Assembly: GCF_003070885.1 (NCBI RefSeq)
Contig: NZ_CP028913.1
Location: forward strand, 1,116,001-1,180,000
Direction of reading: 5' to 3'
Length of the DNA: 64,000 bases
DNA from: Agromyces badenianii
GTDB lineage: Bacteria > Actinomycetota > Actinomycetes > Actinomycetales > Microbacteriaceae
Shown one piece after another: positions 57,129 to 64,000 of the stretch; within the stretch, counting starts at the first letter, position 1; each line of letters begins with the position of its first letter. A program made the position numbers and the translations under genes. The notes beneath the pieces were generated by a model. It did not search any database and was not told the origin of the DNA. It worked only from the letters and a program-made list of their open reading frames with translations.

Positions 57129-57554
57129 TCAGGCGAGTTCGGCTTCGATCGTGATCGGGATGCCGGTGAGCGCCTGCGAGATCGGGCAGTTCTTCTTCGC
57201 GTCATCGGCGAGCGCCTCGAACTGCTCTTCCGAGAGGCCCGGCACCCGTGCACTCACGAGCAGGTGGCTGCCGAGCACGCCCTTGCCGGCCTCGAACGTG
57301 ACCGCGGCCGTCGTCTGGATGCTCTCCGCCGGGGTGCCCGCCTGTGCGAGGGCGAGCGAGAGGGCCATCGAGAAGCACGAGGAGTGCGCTGCAGCGAGCA
57401 GCTCCTCGGGATTCGTCGTGCCGGCCGCACCCTCGGCGCGCGCCTTCCAGTTGACGGGGAACGTGGCGAGGCCGGAGGAATCGAGGGCGACGTCGCCCGA
57501 TCCCTCGAACAGCGTGCCCTTCCAGACTGTGGTCGCTTCGCTCGTGACTGCCAT
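57129..57554 (-). CDS. OsmC/Ohr family peroxidase
   Basis: A 141-residue cytosolic thiol peroxidase of the OsmC branch. The resolving pair lies in EELLAAAHSSCFSMALSLAL (first cysteine) and DDAKKNCPISQALTG (second cysteine), and the N-terminal WKGTLFEGSGDVALDSSG is typical of OsmC. It detoxifies organic hydroperoxides. A strong GAGGAGGA precedes the ATG. Followed by the epimerase gene at 3 bp. Confidence 0.92.
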   Translation of the reverse strand: MAVTSEATTVWKGTLFEGSGDVALDSSGLATFPVNWKARAEGAAGTTNPEELLAAAHSSCFSMALSLALAQAGTPAESIQTTAAVTFEAGKGVLGSHLLVSARVPGLSEEQFEALADDAKKNCPISQALTGIPITIEAELA

Positions 57555-57608
57555 GTGGTCCTCCTCGTCGAGCCGGAATCCCAGCCTATCGGCGAGCGGC
57601 GCGCACGG

Positions 57609-58100
57609 TCAGGTTCCGGGGAGGATCCGAGCGCGCGCGAGCAGCAGGTAGATCTGGCAACCGAGGCAGAAGCCGAAGACGGCGTTGAGGAATGCGGCGA
57701 GGAAGGCGATCGCCGCGGCGATCGGCACCGCGGCGCTCACGCCGAGGAGTGCGAGGATCACGCCCGCGAAGGCGACCGCGAAACCGACCCCCTGTGCGAA
57801 GGTCGGCGGCCGGGGGTCCTCGAGTTCGGCGGGCGGCGCGAGCCGCGGGCGCACGAGCTTCGCGAAGAGCAGGCCGAACGGGTGGCGCCGGATGCCGGCG
57901 ATCGCACCCCAGGCGAAGAGCAGGGTGATGGCGACGAGCAGCCAGAACGCCGCCGGGGTGACGCCGGCGACCGCGAGCACCACGACGAGGAGGAGCAGCG
58001 TCGCCGTGATGGCGGCGCCGAAGCGCGGGCCACGGGGGTCGATGCCCTGCCGGGCGGATGCCGCGGGGCCGGCGGTGACCGGTGCGTGATCAGATGACAC
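57609..58100 (-). CDS. DUF4395 membrane protein
   Basis: A 163-residue inner-membrane protein. DPRGPRFGAAITATLLLLVV starts the DUF4395 domain, with about four helices in total and the conserved ending FLNAVFGFCLGCQIYLLLAR, which contains two cysteines (C-L-G-C). The cysteine pair in a membrane helix region and the overlap by 11 bp with a thioredoxin-like gene suggest that it passes electrons across the membrane or is a redox partner. The start is GTG at 58100. Confidence 0.85.
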   Translation of the reverse strand: MSSDHAPVTAGPAASARQGIDPRGPRFGAAITATLLLLVVVLAVAGVTPAAFWLLVAITLLFAWGAIAGIRRHPFGLLFAKLVRPRLAPPAELEDPRPPTFAQGVGFAVAFAGVILALLGVSAAVPIAAAIAFLAAFLNAVFGFCLGCQIYLLLARARILPGT

Positions 58101-58524
58101 TGGAACTCCTCAGAAGGTCGTCGAGCCGCTGCCGCACGGCCGCGGCACGGGGCAGGCCCGCGATGCGGGCGCGGATCGCACCCTCGCCGTCGAGCACGAG
58201 CGTCGTCGGCGTCTCGGTCACGTGGAAGCGGCCGGCGAGGTCGGGTCGGTGCGTGAGGTCGACCTCGACGTGGGTCGCCCCGTCGTGCTCGTGCGCGAGT
58301 CGCGTGAGCAGGCGCCCGGTCGCGGGGCAGCGGGCGCAGAACTCGGTCGAGAACTGCACGAGGGTGGCCCGCTCGCCGAACGCGGCGACGCCGAGCTCGT
58401 CGGGCCGCACCAGGTCGCCGGAACCGCGTCGGGCGACGCCCTGCCGAGCGCGCCAGAGCAGACCGATCGCCGTCGCGCCGAGCAGCAGCGCGGCGCCCGT
58501 CGCGAGTGCGGTGATCCAGTCCAT
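58090..58524 (-). CDS. Membrane-anchored thioredoxin-like protein
   Basis: A 144-residue protein with one N-terminal membrane helix (ITALATGAALLLGATAIGLLW) and a thioredoxin domain. The redox motif FCARCPA has Cys63 and Cys66, and the cis-proline is in TETPTTLVLDGEG. The positive stretch RARQGVARR after the helix suggests that the domain faces the cytosol, although the opposite topology is possible. It overlaps the DUF4395 gene; the two probably form a redox pair. The start at 58524 is chosen because it begins directly before the helix. Confidence 0.83.
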   Translation of the reverse strand: MDWITALATGAALLLGATAIGLLWRARQGVARRGSGDLVRPDELGVAAFGERATLVQFSTEFCARCPATGRLLTRLAHEHDGATHVEVDLTHRPDLAGRFHVTETPTTLVLDGEGAIRARIAGLPRAAAVRQRLDDLLRSSSVI

Positions 58525-58666
58525 GGCGTCGAGCGTACGCAGCGCTCGCCACGGGCAGGGGAGTGTGACCACTGATGACAGGGCCGGGGCATCCGCTCGC
58601 CCGCGAAGTCGGCCGACGCGCCGATTCGCACTGAAGGGCTTCCGCCGCCATGTCGCCGGCTCGCGT

Positions 58667-58679
58667 TAGCCTTGACGCG
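58667..58679 (+). promoter_or_regulatory. -10 box, leaderless start of thyA
   Basis: TAGCCT at 58667-58672 ends seven bases before the ATG at 58680. Confidence 0.5.
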
Positions 58680-59489
58680 ATGGCCGAGACGATTCCCACT
58701 CCGTACGAAGACCTGCTTCGCGACGTGCTCGAGCACGGTGCGGTCAAGACCGATCGCACGGGCACCGGCACGCGCAGCGTGTTCGGGCGGCAGCTGCGCT
58801 TCGACCTCTCGCAGGGCTTCCCGCTCATCACGACGAAGCGCGTGCACTTCAAGTCGATCGCCTACGAGCTGCTCTGGTTCCTGCAGGGCTCGTCGAACGT
58901 CGGCTGGCTGCGCGAACACGGCGTCACCATCTGGGACGAATGGGCCGACGCGGCGGGCGAACTGGGCCCGGTCTACGGCGTGCAGTGGCGCTCATGGCCG
59001 ACGCCGTCGGGCGAGACGATCGACCAGATCAGCGAGGTCGTCGAGCAGATCCGCACGAACCCCGACTCGCGCCGCCTCATCGTCTCCGCGTGGAACCCCG
59101 CCGACATCCCCGACATGGCGCTCGCGCCGTGCCATGCGCTCTTCCAGTTCTACGTCGTCGACGGCAAGCTGTCGTGCCAGCTCTACCAGCGCAGCGCCGA
59201 CCTCTTCCTCGGCGTGCCGTTCAACATCGCCTCCTATGCGCTGCTCACGCACATGATCGCGGCGCAGACCGGACTCGAGGTCGGCGACTTCGTCTGGACC
59301 GGCGGCGACTGCCACATCTACGACAATCACGTCGACCAGGTGCGACTGCAGCTCGAACGCGACCCGTATCCCGCCCCGACCCTGCGCCTCGCGCGCACGC
59401 CCGAGTCGGTGTTCGACTATGAGTACGACGACATCGTCGTCGAGGGCTACCAGCACCACCCGCCGATCCGCGCGGCCGTCGCCGTATGA
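58680..59489 (+). CDS. thyA: Thymidylate synthase
   Basis: A 269-residue enzyme that methylates dUMP to dTMP, with methylene-tetrahydrofolate as carbon and hydride donor, yielding dihydrofolate. The catalytic nucleophile is Cys151 in [12 protein letters not shown]; other conserved blocks are [62 protein letters not shown] and [12 protein letters not shown]. It is full length. The start at 58680 follows the leaderless promoter; the frame opens ten codons earlier. It overlaps folA by 4 bp, coupling production and recycling of dihydrofolate. Confidence 0.97.
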   Translation: MAETIPTPYEDLLRDVLEHGAVKTDRTGTGTRSVFGRQLRFDLSQGFPLITTKRVHFKSIAYELLWFLQGSSNVGWLREHGVTIWDEWADAAGELGPVYGVQWRSWPTPSGETIDQISEVVEQIRTNPDSRRLIVSAWNPADIPDMALAPCHALFQFYVVDGKLSCQLYQRSADLFLGVPFNIASYALLTHMIAAQTGLEVGDFVWTGGDCHIYDNHVDQVRLQLERDPYPAPTLRLARTPESVFDYEYDDIVVEGYQHHPPIRAAVAV

Positions 59490-60010
59490 GCGAAGCGGAT
59501 GCCGCGGTGCCCCAGCTGGGCCTCATCTGGGCCGAAGCCCATCACGGGGTCATCGGGGCCGGCGGCGTGATGCCCTGGCACCTGCCCGAAGACCTCGCCC
59601 ATTTCAAGGCCGTGACCCTCGGCAGCCCCGTCGTGATGGGCCGCAAGACCTGGGACTCGCTGCCCGAGCGGTTCCGTCCGCTGCCGGGCCGCGCGAACAT
59701 CGTCGTCACCCGCAACGAGGAGTGGGCGGACGAGGGGGCGATCCGCGCCGGCTCGATCGACGACGCGCTGGCGTTGGCCGCGGCATCCGACCCCGAATGG
59801 ATCTGGGGCATCGGCGGCGGCGAGCTCTACGCCAGGCTCATCGATCGCGCAGACCGTCTCGAGGTCACCGAACTCGACCTCGACATCCCCGGTGACGCCT
59901 ACGCCCCGTCGATCGACCTGAGTTGGCGGCTGGTCGACACCGACGAGGCCGGAGCGAAGGTCTCGCGCGAGGGTGTCGGCTACCAGTTCCGCCGCTACGA
60001 GCGGCCCTGA
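59486..60010 (+). CDS. folA: Dihydrofolate reductase
   Basis: A 174-residue enzyme that reduces dihydrofolate with [33 protein letters not shown] has the substrate-binding Trp and the catalytic acid region; [21 protein letters not shown] and [10 protein letters not shown] bind NADPH, and [26 protein letters not shown] completes the fold. Its ATG overlaps the thyA stop (ATGA). This pairing is the classic thyA-folA operon. Confidence 0.96.
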   Translation: MSEADAAVPQLGLIWAEAHHGVIGAGGVMPWHLPEDLAHFKAVTLGSPVVMGRKTWDSLPERFRPLPGRANIVVTRNEEWADEGAIRAGSIDDALALAAASDPEWIWGIGGGELYARLIDRADRLEVTELDLDIPGDAYAPSIDLSWRLVDTDEAGAKVSREGVGYQFRRYERP

Positions 60011-60020
60011 CGCCTGCCCC

Positions 60021-60065
60021 CCTGACCCGTGGCGCCTACCCCTGACCCGTGGCGCCTACCCCTGA
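60021..60065. repeat. 20-bp tandem repeat after folA
   Basis: CCTGACCCGTGGCGCCTACC is present twice exactly (60021-60040 and 60041-60060) with five further matching bases. It lies 11 bp after the folA stop, in non-coding sequence. Confidence 0.92.
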
Positions 60066-60114
60066 TCATCGGCGCGCCCGGGCGCTCCGGCGCCGGACGC
60101 GCGACGCCCATGTC

Positions 60115-60192
60115 GTTCCTGCGGATATACGATCCGCCGCGCCGCAGGTGCCCACGATGTCCCGGCGTGGCAGATCGCATATCCGCAGGAAC
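60115..60192. repeat. Palindromic element A (left of endonuclease gene)
   Basis: Arms at 60115-60134 and 60173-60192 are complementary at 19 of 20 bases around a 38-base loop that itself contains an imperfect stem. The core GCGGATATACGATCCG (60121-60136) is repeated exactly in element B at 61278-61293. AT-rich ATATA in the arms is unusual for this DNA. Confidence 0.88.
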
Positions 60193-60315
60193 GGCCTCGG
60201 AAAGGGGTTGAGCCAGCCGAACGGACCCGTCCTCCACATGGCGCTGTCCGTCGACTCGGACACCGATCCTGCACGCGACGTGCCCGTGTCATCCGCACGA
60301 CGGCATGCTCGCCCG

Positions 60316-61212
60316 ATGGCGACGATTTCCCCGAGAACGGTCCACTCCGTCTGCGCTCTTCTCGGAGGGCTGGCCAGCGCCCGTGAGCTCGCGGCGCACG
60401 GCATCGGGCGGGCAGCGATCGCGCATGCGCTGCGTTCCGGCACGATCGAACGCGCACGTCGCGGTGTCTAAGTGGCGAGCGATTCGCCCGACGAACTCCG
60501 CATCGCGGTCGCCCACGGTGGTGTTCTCGGCTGTGCCTCGGTGGTACGCGAGGCCGGGCTGTGGGTGCTCCCGCTCGACGACCACGTGCATGTGGCGCTC
60601 CAGCCGCATGGCCATGTGTCTCCTCACGGCGGCTGCACGTGCGTGAGTCATTGGGGCGAGGCGGATGTCTCGGCGGGCCGAGTCTGCCTCGTCGATGCTC
60701 TCGCGCAGTTGCTGCTCTGCCTCGGTGAGGATGCCTTCTTCGCCGCGCTCGAGTCCGCCCTCCGGCTGCGGCGGCTGACGCGAGCAGAGCTGTCCCGGTT
60801 GAAGTCGCGCATCGCCGAGTCCAGATCCTGGCTCGTCGAGCTGGCCGGTGCCGAGTCGGAGAGCGGGCTCGAATCTCTGATGAAAGTGCGAATGCACCGA
60901 CTCGGGATCGCACTCGCGGCGCAGGTCGAGATCGTCGGGGTCGGTCGCGTCGACTTCGTTCTCGGCGACCGTCTGATCATCGAGGTCGACGGTCGTCCGG
61001 GACATGAGGGCGGTGAGAGTCGCCACAAGGACCGGGTGCGTGACGCAGCGGCTGCCGGTCTCGGATTCGACACCCTTCGGTTCGACTACGCCCTCGTCGT
61101 GCACGACTGGCCCCTGGTCGAAGCAGCGATCCTCGAGAAGTGCCGTCGGGGGTTGCATCTCGACAGCTGGGCCGAAGGCGTCCGCGAGGCGGCAGGGGCA
61201 GGGGCAGTCTGA
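60316..61212 (+). pseudogene. DUF559-type endonuclease gene interrupted by an in-frame stop
   Basis: The frame from ATG 60316 gives an N-terminal helical domain (SARELAAHGIGRAAIAHALR, SGTIERARRGV), as in AbiEi-like/DUF559 proteins of actinobacteria. A TAA at 60469-60471 stops it where the family has a tyrosine (RRGVY). A GTG follows at once, and the same frame continues for 246 codons: GGVLGCASVVREAGLWVLP, a middle helical part, and an endonuclease-like domain VDFVLGDRLIIEVDGRPGHE with the PD-(D/E)xK residues. One base change (TAC or TAT to TAA) explains the break. The second part might still be made from GTG 60472. The gene lies between two related palindromes. Confidence 0.75.
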
Positions 61213-61277
61213 GGCCGAGCTGAAGCCAGTCGCGGCAACCGCACGGCAGCGACCCGTGCCGTCTGCGCTGCAGTAGC

Positions 61278-61343
61278 GCGGATATACGATCCGACACCCT
61301 GATGATTCCGTGCTGTGAGCGGCGTGCCGGATCGTATATCCGC
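61278..61343. repeat. Palindromic element B (right of endonuclease gene)
   Basis: GCGGATATACGATCCG (61278-61293) and its exact complement (61328-61343) flank a 34-base loop. The left arm is identical to the core of element A, and the right flank CCGCAGGA is also shared, so the two elements, 1.15 kb apart, belong to one repeat family. Confidence 0.9.
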
Positions 61344-61420
61344 AGGAGAGTTTGAGTGGTGGAGGCGGAGGCCGGCGCGAGGCGGCGGCCGTGGTGACCA
61401 TCGTCGCCGGGTCGAACCGT

Positions 61421-61433
61421 TACGCTGGAGGGC
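61421..61433 (+). promoter_or_regulatory. -10 box, leaderless start of dapA
   Basis: TACGCT at 61421-61426 ends seven bases before the GTG at 61434. Confidence 0.5.
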
Positions 61434-62408
61434 GTGACTTCTGAGAATCCCTTCGGACAGGTGCTCGTCGCGCTCGTCACGCCGATGACGGCGGACGGCG
61501 AGGTCGATTGGCCTGGAGTCGAGAAGCATATCGACGACGTCATCTCGGCGGGCGCCGACGGCATCGTCGTCACCGGCACGACGGGCGAGACGTCCACGCT
61601 CACCGACCCCGAGAAGATCCGTCTCGTCGAGGTCGGCAAAGACGTGGCGGCGGGCCGCGCGAAGATCATCACGGGCGGCGGCTCGAACGAGACCGCGCAC
61701 GCCATCGAGCTGTACAAGCACAGCGAGCAGGCCGGCGCCGACGGCATCATGATCGTCACGCCGTACTACAACAAGCCCACGCAGGCGGGCATCCTCACGC
61801 ACTTCCGGCTCGTGGCCGACGCCACCGACCTGCCGGTCATCGTCTACGACATCCCCGGCCGCACGGGCGTGCCGATCAAGTACGAGACGATCCTGCGGCT
61901 CGCCAAGCACCCGAACATCCTCGCCGTGAAAGACGCCAAGGGCGATTTCTCCGAGGTGAGCCGGGTGCTGAACCAGACCGACCTCATGTACTTCTCGGGC
62001 GACGATGCGAACGTGCTTCCGCACCTCGCGATCGGCGCCTCGGGCCTCATCGGCGTCACCGCGAACATCGCGCCGGCGCCGTACCGCCAGATGATCGACG
62101 CCGTCAACGCCGGCGACCTCGCGACGGCGACCGCCGCGCACCAGCAGCTCGAGCCGCTCGTGCGCGCCGTCATGACCCACGTTCCCGGCACGGTCGCGGC
62201 GAAGTACATCCTGCACGGACTCGGCCGCATCGGGAGCCCCCGCGTGCGGCTGCCCCTCGTCGGACCCGAGGAGTGGGAGGCCGCGCTCATCGAAGACGAG
62301 ATCGACCACGTGCAGGGCATTCCGGGCGTCGACTTCCACAGATTCCGTCCCGACCGCAACGCCGCCGCCGGTGGTGCGTTGCCGAAGGTCGCGGGCACCA
62401 CGCGCTAG
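61434..62408 (+). CDS. dapA: 4-hydroxy-tetrahydrodipicolinate synthase
   Basis: A 324-residue TIM-barrel aldolase that condenses pyruvate with aspartate semialdehyde, the first step of lysine and diaminopimelate synthesis. The Schiff-base lysine is Lys166 in ILAVKDAKGD, and Tyr138 in IVYDIPGRTG is the proton relay. VTGTTGETSTLTDPEK is the substrate loop, and GADGIMIVTPYYNKPTQ holds the interface tyrosine. Length is normal with a 20-residue tail. RNase J follows 87 bp downstream, an order that is conserved widely in actinobacteria. Confidence 0.96.
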   Translation: MTSENPFGQVLVALVTPMTADGEVDWPGVEKHIDDVISAGADGIVVTGTTGETSTLTDPEKIRLVEVGKDVAAGRAKIITGGGSNETAHAIELYKHSEQAGADGIMIVTPYYNKPTQAGILTHFRLVADATDLPVIVYDIPGRTGVPIKYETILRLAKHPNILAVKDAKGDFSEVSRVLNQTDLMYFSGDDANVLPHLAIGASGLIGVTANIAPAPYRQMIDAVNAGDLATATAAHQQLEPLVRAVMTHVPGTVAAKYILHGLGRIGSPRVRLPLVGPEEWEAALIEDEIDHVQGIPGVDFHRFRPDRNAAAGGALPKVAGTTR

Positions 62409-62495
62409 GCGCGTGCGAACGAACCACGCGCCCCCGAGACATCCGCGGCCCTGAATGGCCGCACCGAACTGAACACCGCAACAGAAGGAGGGCAC

Positions 62496-64000
62496 ATGCC
62501 CGACGTCGTCATCGATCCTGCTCCGCTCGAAGCCGGAACGCTCCGCATCATCCCCATCGGCGGCCTGGGGGAGGTCGGCCGCAACATGACCAGCTACGAG
62601 ATCGACGGCAAGATCCTCATCGTCGACTGCGGCGTGCTGTTCCCCGAAGAGCACCAGCCCGGCGTCGACCTGATCCTGCCCGACTTCGGCTTCCTCAAGG
62701 AGCGCCTCGACGATGTGGTCGGCGTCGTGCTCACGCACGGTCACGAAGACCACATCGGCGCGGTGCCCTACCTGCTGAAACTGCGCGGCGACATCCCCCT
62801 GCTGGGTTCGCAGCTCACGCTCGCGCTCGTGGAGGCGAAGCTCAAGGAGCACCGCATCCAGCCCTACAGCCTCACGGTCAAAGAGGGCCAGCACGAGCAG
62901 ATCGGCCCGTTCCGGCTCGAGTTCATCGCGGTCAACCACTCGATCCCCGACGCGCTCGCCGTGGCGATCAAGACCGATGCCGGCACCGTGCTCGCGACCG
63001 GCGACTTCAAGATGGACCAGCTGCCGCTCGACGGCCGCCTCACCGACCTGCGCGAGTTCGCGCGGCTCGGCGAAGAGGGCGTCGACGTGTTCATGGTCGA
63101 TTCCACGAACGCGGATGTCCCGGGCTTCACCCCGCTCGAGCGCTCGATCGGTCCCGTGCTCGACGAGGTCATCAACCGTGCGCCCCGCCGGGTCATCGTC
63201 GCGAGCTTCTCGAGCCACGTGCACCGCGTGCAGCAGGTGCTCGACGCCGCGTGGGCGAACCACCGCCGGGTCGCCCTCCTCGGCCGGAGCATGGTTCGCA
63301 ACATGACGATCGCAGCCGACCTCGGCTACCTGAATGTGCCCGAGGGTGTGCTGATCGACTACAAGAAGGCCGGCAACATCCCCGACGACCAGATCGTCTA
63401 CATGTCGACGGGATCGCAGGGCGAGCCGATGGCCGTGCTCTCGCGCATGGCCAATCGCGACCACCAGATCGAGATCGGCGAGGGCGACACGGTCATCCTC
63501 GCGTCGAGCCTGATCCCCGGCAACGAGAACGCGGTCTACCGGGTGATCGACGGCCTCACGAAGCTCGGCGCGAACGTCGTGCACAAGGCGAACGCGAAGG
63601 TGCACGTCTCGGGTCACGCGGCGGCCGGCGAGCTGCTCTACTGCTACAACATCCTGAAGCCGAAGAACGTGCTGCCGATCCACGGCGAATACCGCCACCT
63701 CTTCGCGAACGCGAAGCTCGCGCAAGACACCGGCATCCCCGCGAAGAACACCTTCATCGGCGAGAACGGATCGGTCTACGACCTGCGCGACGGCCGGCTC
63801 CGCGTCGTCGGACAGCTCGACCTCGGGTTCGTCTACGTCGACGGGTCGACCGTCGGCGAGATCACCGACGCCGACCTGAAAGACCGCCGCATCCTCGCCG
63901 AAGAGGGCTTCATCTCGATCATCGTCGTCGTCGACGCGTCGACGGGCCGGGTCATCACCGGGCCCGAGATCCACGCGCGCGGCTTCGCCGAAGACGCGTC
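62496..64000 (+). CDS. rnj: Ribonuclease J (3' end beyond window)
   Basis: The first 501 codons of an RNase J, a beta-CASP metallo-nuclease with endonuclease and 5'-3' exonuclease activity, used in mRNA decay and rRNA maturation. The MBL motifs are VVLTHGHEDHIGAVPYLL (HxHxDH, near residue 79), NHSIPDA, VLATGDFKMD, and later VHVSGHAAAGELL and NVLPIHGEYRHL. The beta-CASP part has VASFSSHVHRVQQVLDAA and STGSQGEP. The start has AGAAGGAGGG. No stop is reached before 64000, so the C-terminal domain is cut off by the window edge. Confidence 0.97.
   Translation, partial: MPDVVIDPAPLEAGTLRIIPIGGLGEVGRNMTSYEIDGKILIVDCGVLFPEEHQPGVDLILPDFGFLKERLDDVVGVVLTHGHEDHIGAVPYLLKLRGDIPLLGSQLTLALVEAKLKEHRIQPYSLTVKEGQHEQIGPFRLEFIAVNHSIPDALAVAIKTDAGTVLATGDFKMDQLPLDGRLTDLREFARLGEEGVDVFMVDSTNADVPGFTPLERSIGPVLDEVINRAPRRVIVASFSSHVHRVQQVLDAAWANHRRVALLGRSMVRNMTIAADLGYLNVPEGVLIDYKKAGNIPDDQIVYMSTGSQGEPMAVLSRMANRDHQIEIGEGDTVILASSLIPGNENAVYRVIDGLTKLGANVVHKANAKVHVSGHAAAGELLYCYNILKPKNVLPIHGEYRHLFANAKLAQDTGIPAKNTFIGENGSVYDLRDGRLRVVGQLDLGFVYVDGSTVGEITDADLKDRRILAEEGFISIIVVVDASTGRVITGPEIHARGFAEDA

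Noticed and set aside
61086-63974. A 962-codon minus-strand frame opposite dapA and RNase J
   Set aside because: Same artefact: no domain, biased composition, and complete overlap with two certain genes.

Overview
The window is about 70 percent G+C, densely packed and codes on both strands. Its gene content (FKBP, S15, PNPase, RNase J, DapA, ThyA-FolA, DUF3618/holin genes, many F420/FMN LLM enzymes, a mycobacterial-type branched-chain keto-acid locus) points to a high-GC actinobacterium, most likely a Microbacteriaceae member (Agromyces-like). That placement comes from protein flavour and gene order, not from a search. It looks like ordinary chromosome: no integrase, IS element, CRISPR array, rRNA or tRNA gene was found.

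Layout. 0.2-10.4 kb: aspartate ammonia-lyase, an FAH-family hydrolase with a decayed GntR regulator beside it, an Ada-AlkA repair fusion, a GlcD-type oxidase, a PrsW protease, and a GAF regulator followed by an aldehyde dehydrogenase with four helically phased repeats between them. A broken DUF779 gene trails the dehydrogenase. 10.6-17.5 kb: FKBP, YhhN, a protealysin-like M4 protease with its emfourin inhibitor, a HAD phosphatase, a CPBP-like membrane protein, DUF488, an MDR oxidoreductase and rpsO. 17.6-28.2 kb: a CGNR regulator, an EamA exporter, a PLP enzyme, an LLM oxidoreductase, thioredoxin, an alpha/beta hydrolase, a glycosyltransferase, a secreted M28 peptidase, and an LLM/FMN-reductase pair. 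28.2-36.3 kb: a DUF3618/holin envelope-stress operon, DedA, dodecin, a glycosyltransferase fused to an SGNH hydrolase, and pnp behind a long structured leader.

36.4-51.1 kb is a branched-chain amino-acid degradation locus. An Lrp regulator faces bkdABC (the keto-acid dehydrogenase). Then a TetR repressor faces a biotin-dependent acyl-CoA carboxylase of methylcrotonyl type, an acyl-CoA dehydrogenase, a MaoC hydratase and a CitE-like lyase. The two halves of the carboxylase operon are separated by a divergent metallo-hydrolase/TetR pair, but both halves carry the same pair of 16-bp palindromes, so they look like one regulon split by an inserted pair.

51.2-64 kb: aldo/keto reductase, M16 protease, a histidine phosphatase, dapB, an OsmC-epimerase pair, a DUF4395-thioredoxin pair, thyA-folA, dapA and the start of RNase J. 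Between folA and dapA lies a small accessory patch: a DUF559-type endonuclease gene broken by one in-frame stop and flanked by two related palindromic elements.

A window-wide feature is transcription without a leader: a TANNNT box ends 6-7 nt before the start codon in more than a dozen genes, which implies leaderless mRNAs. This also fixed several start codons.
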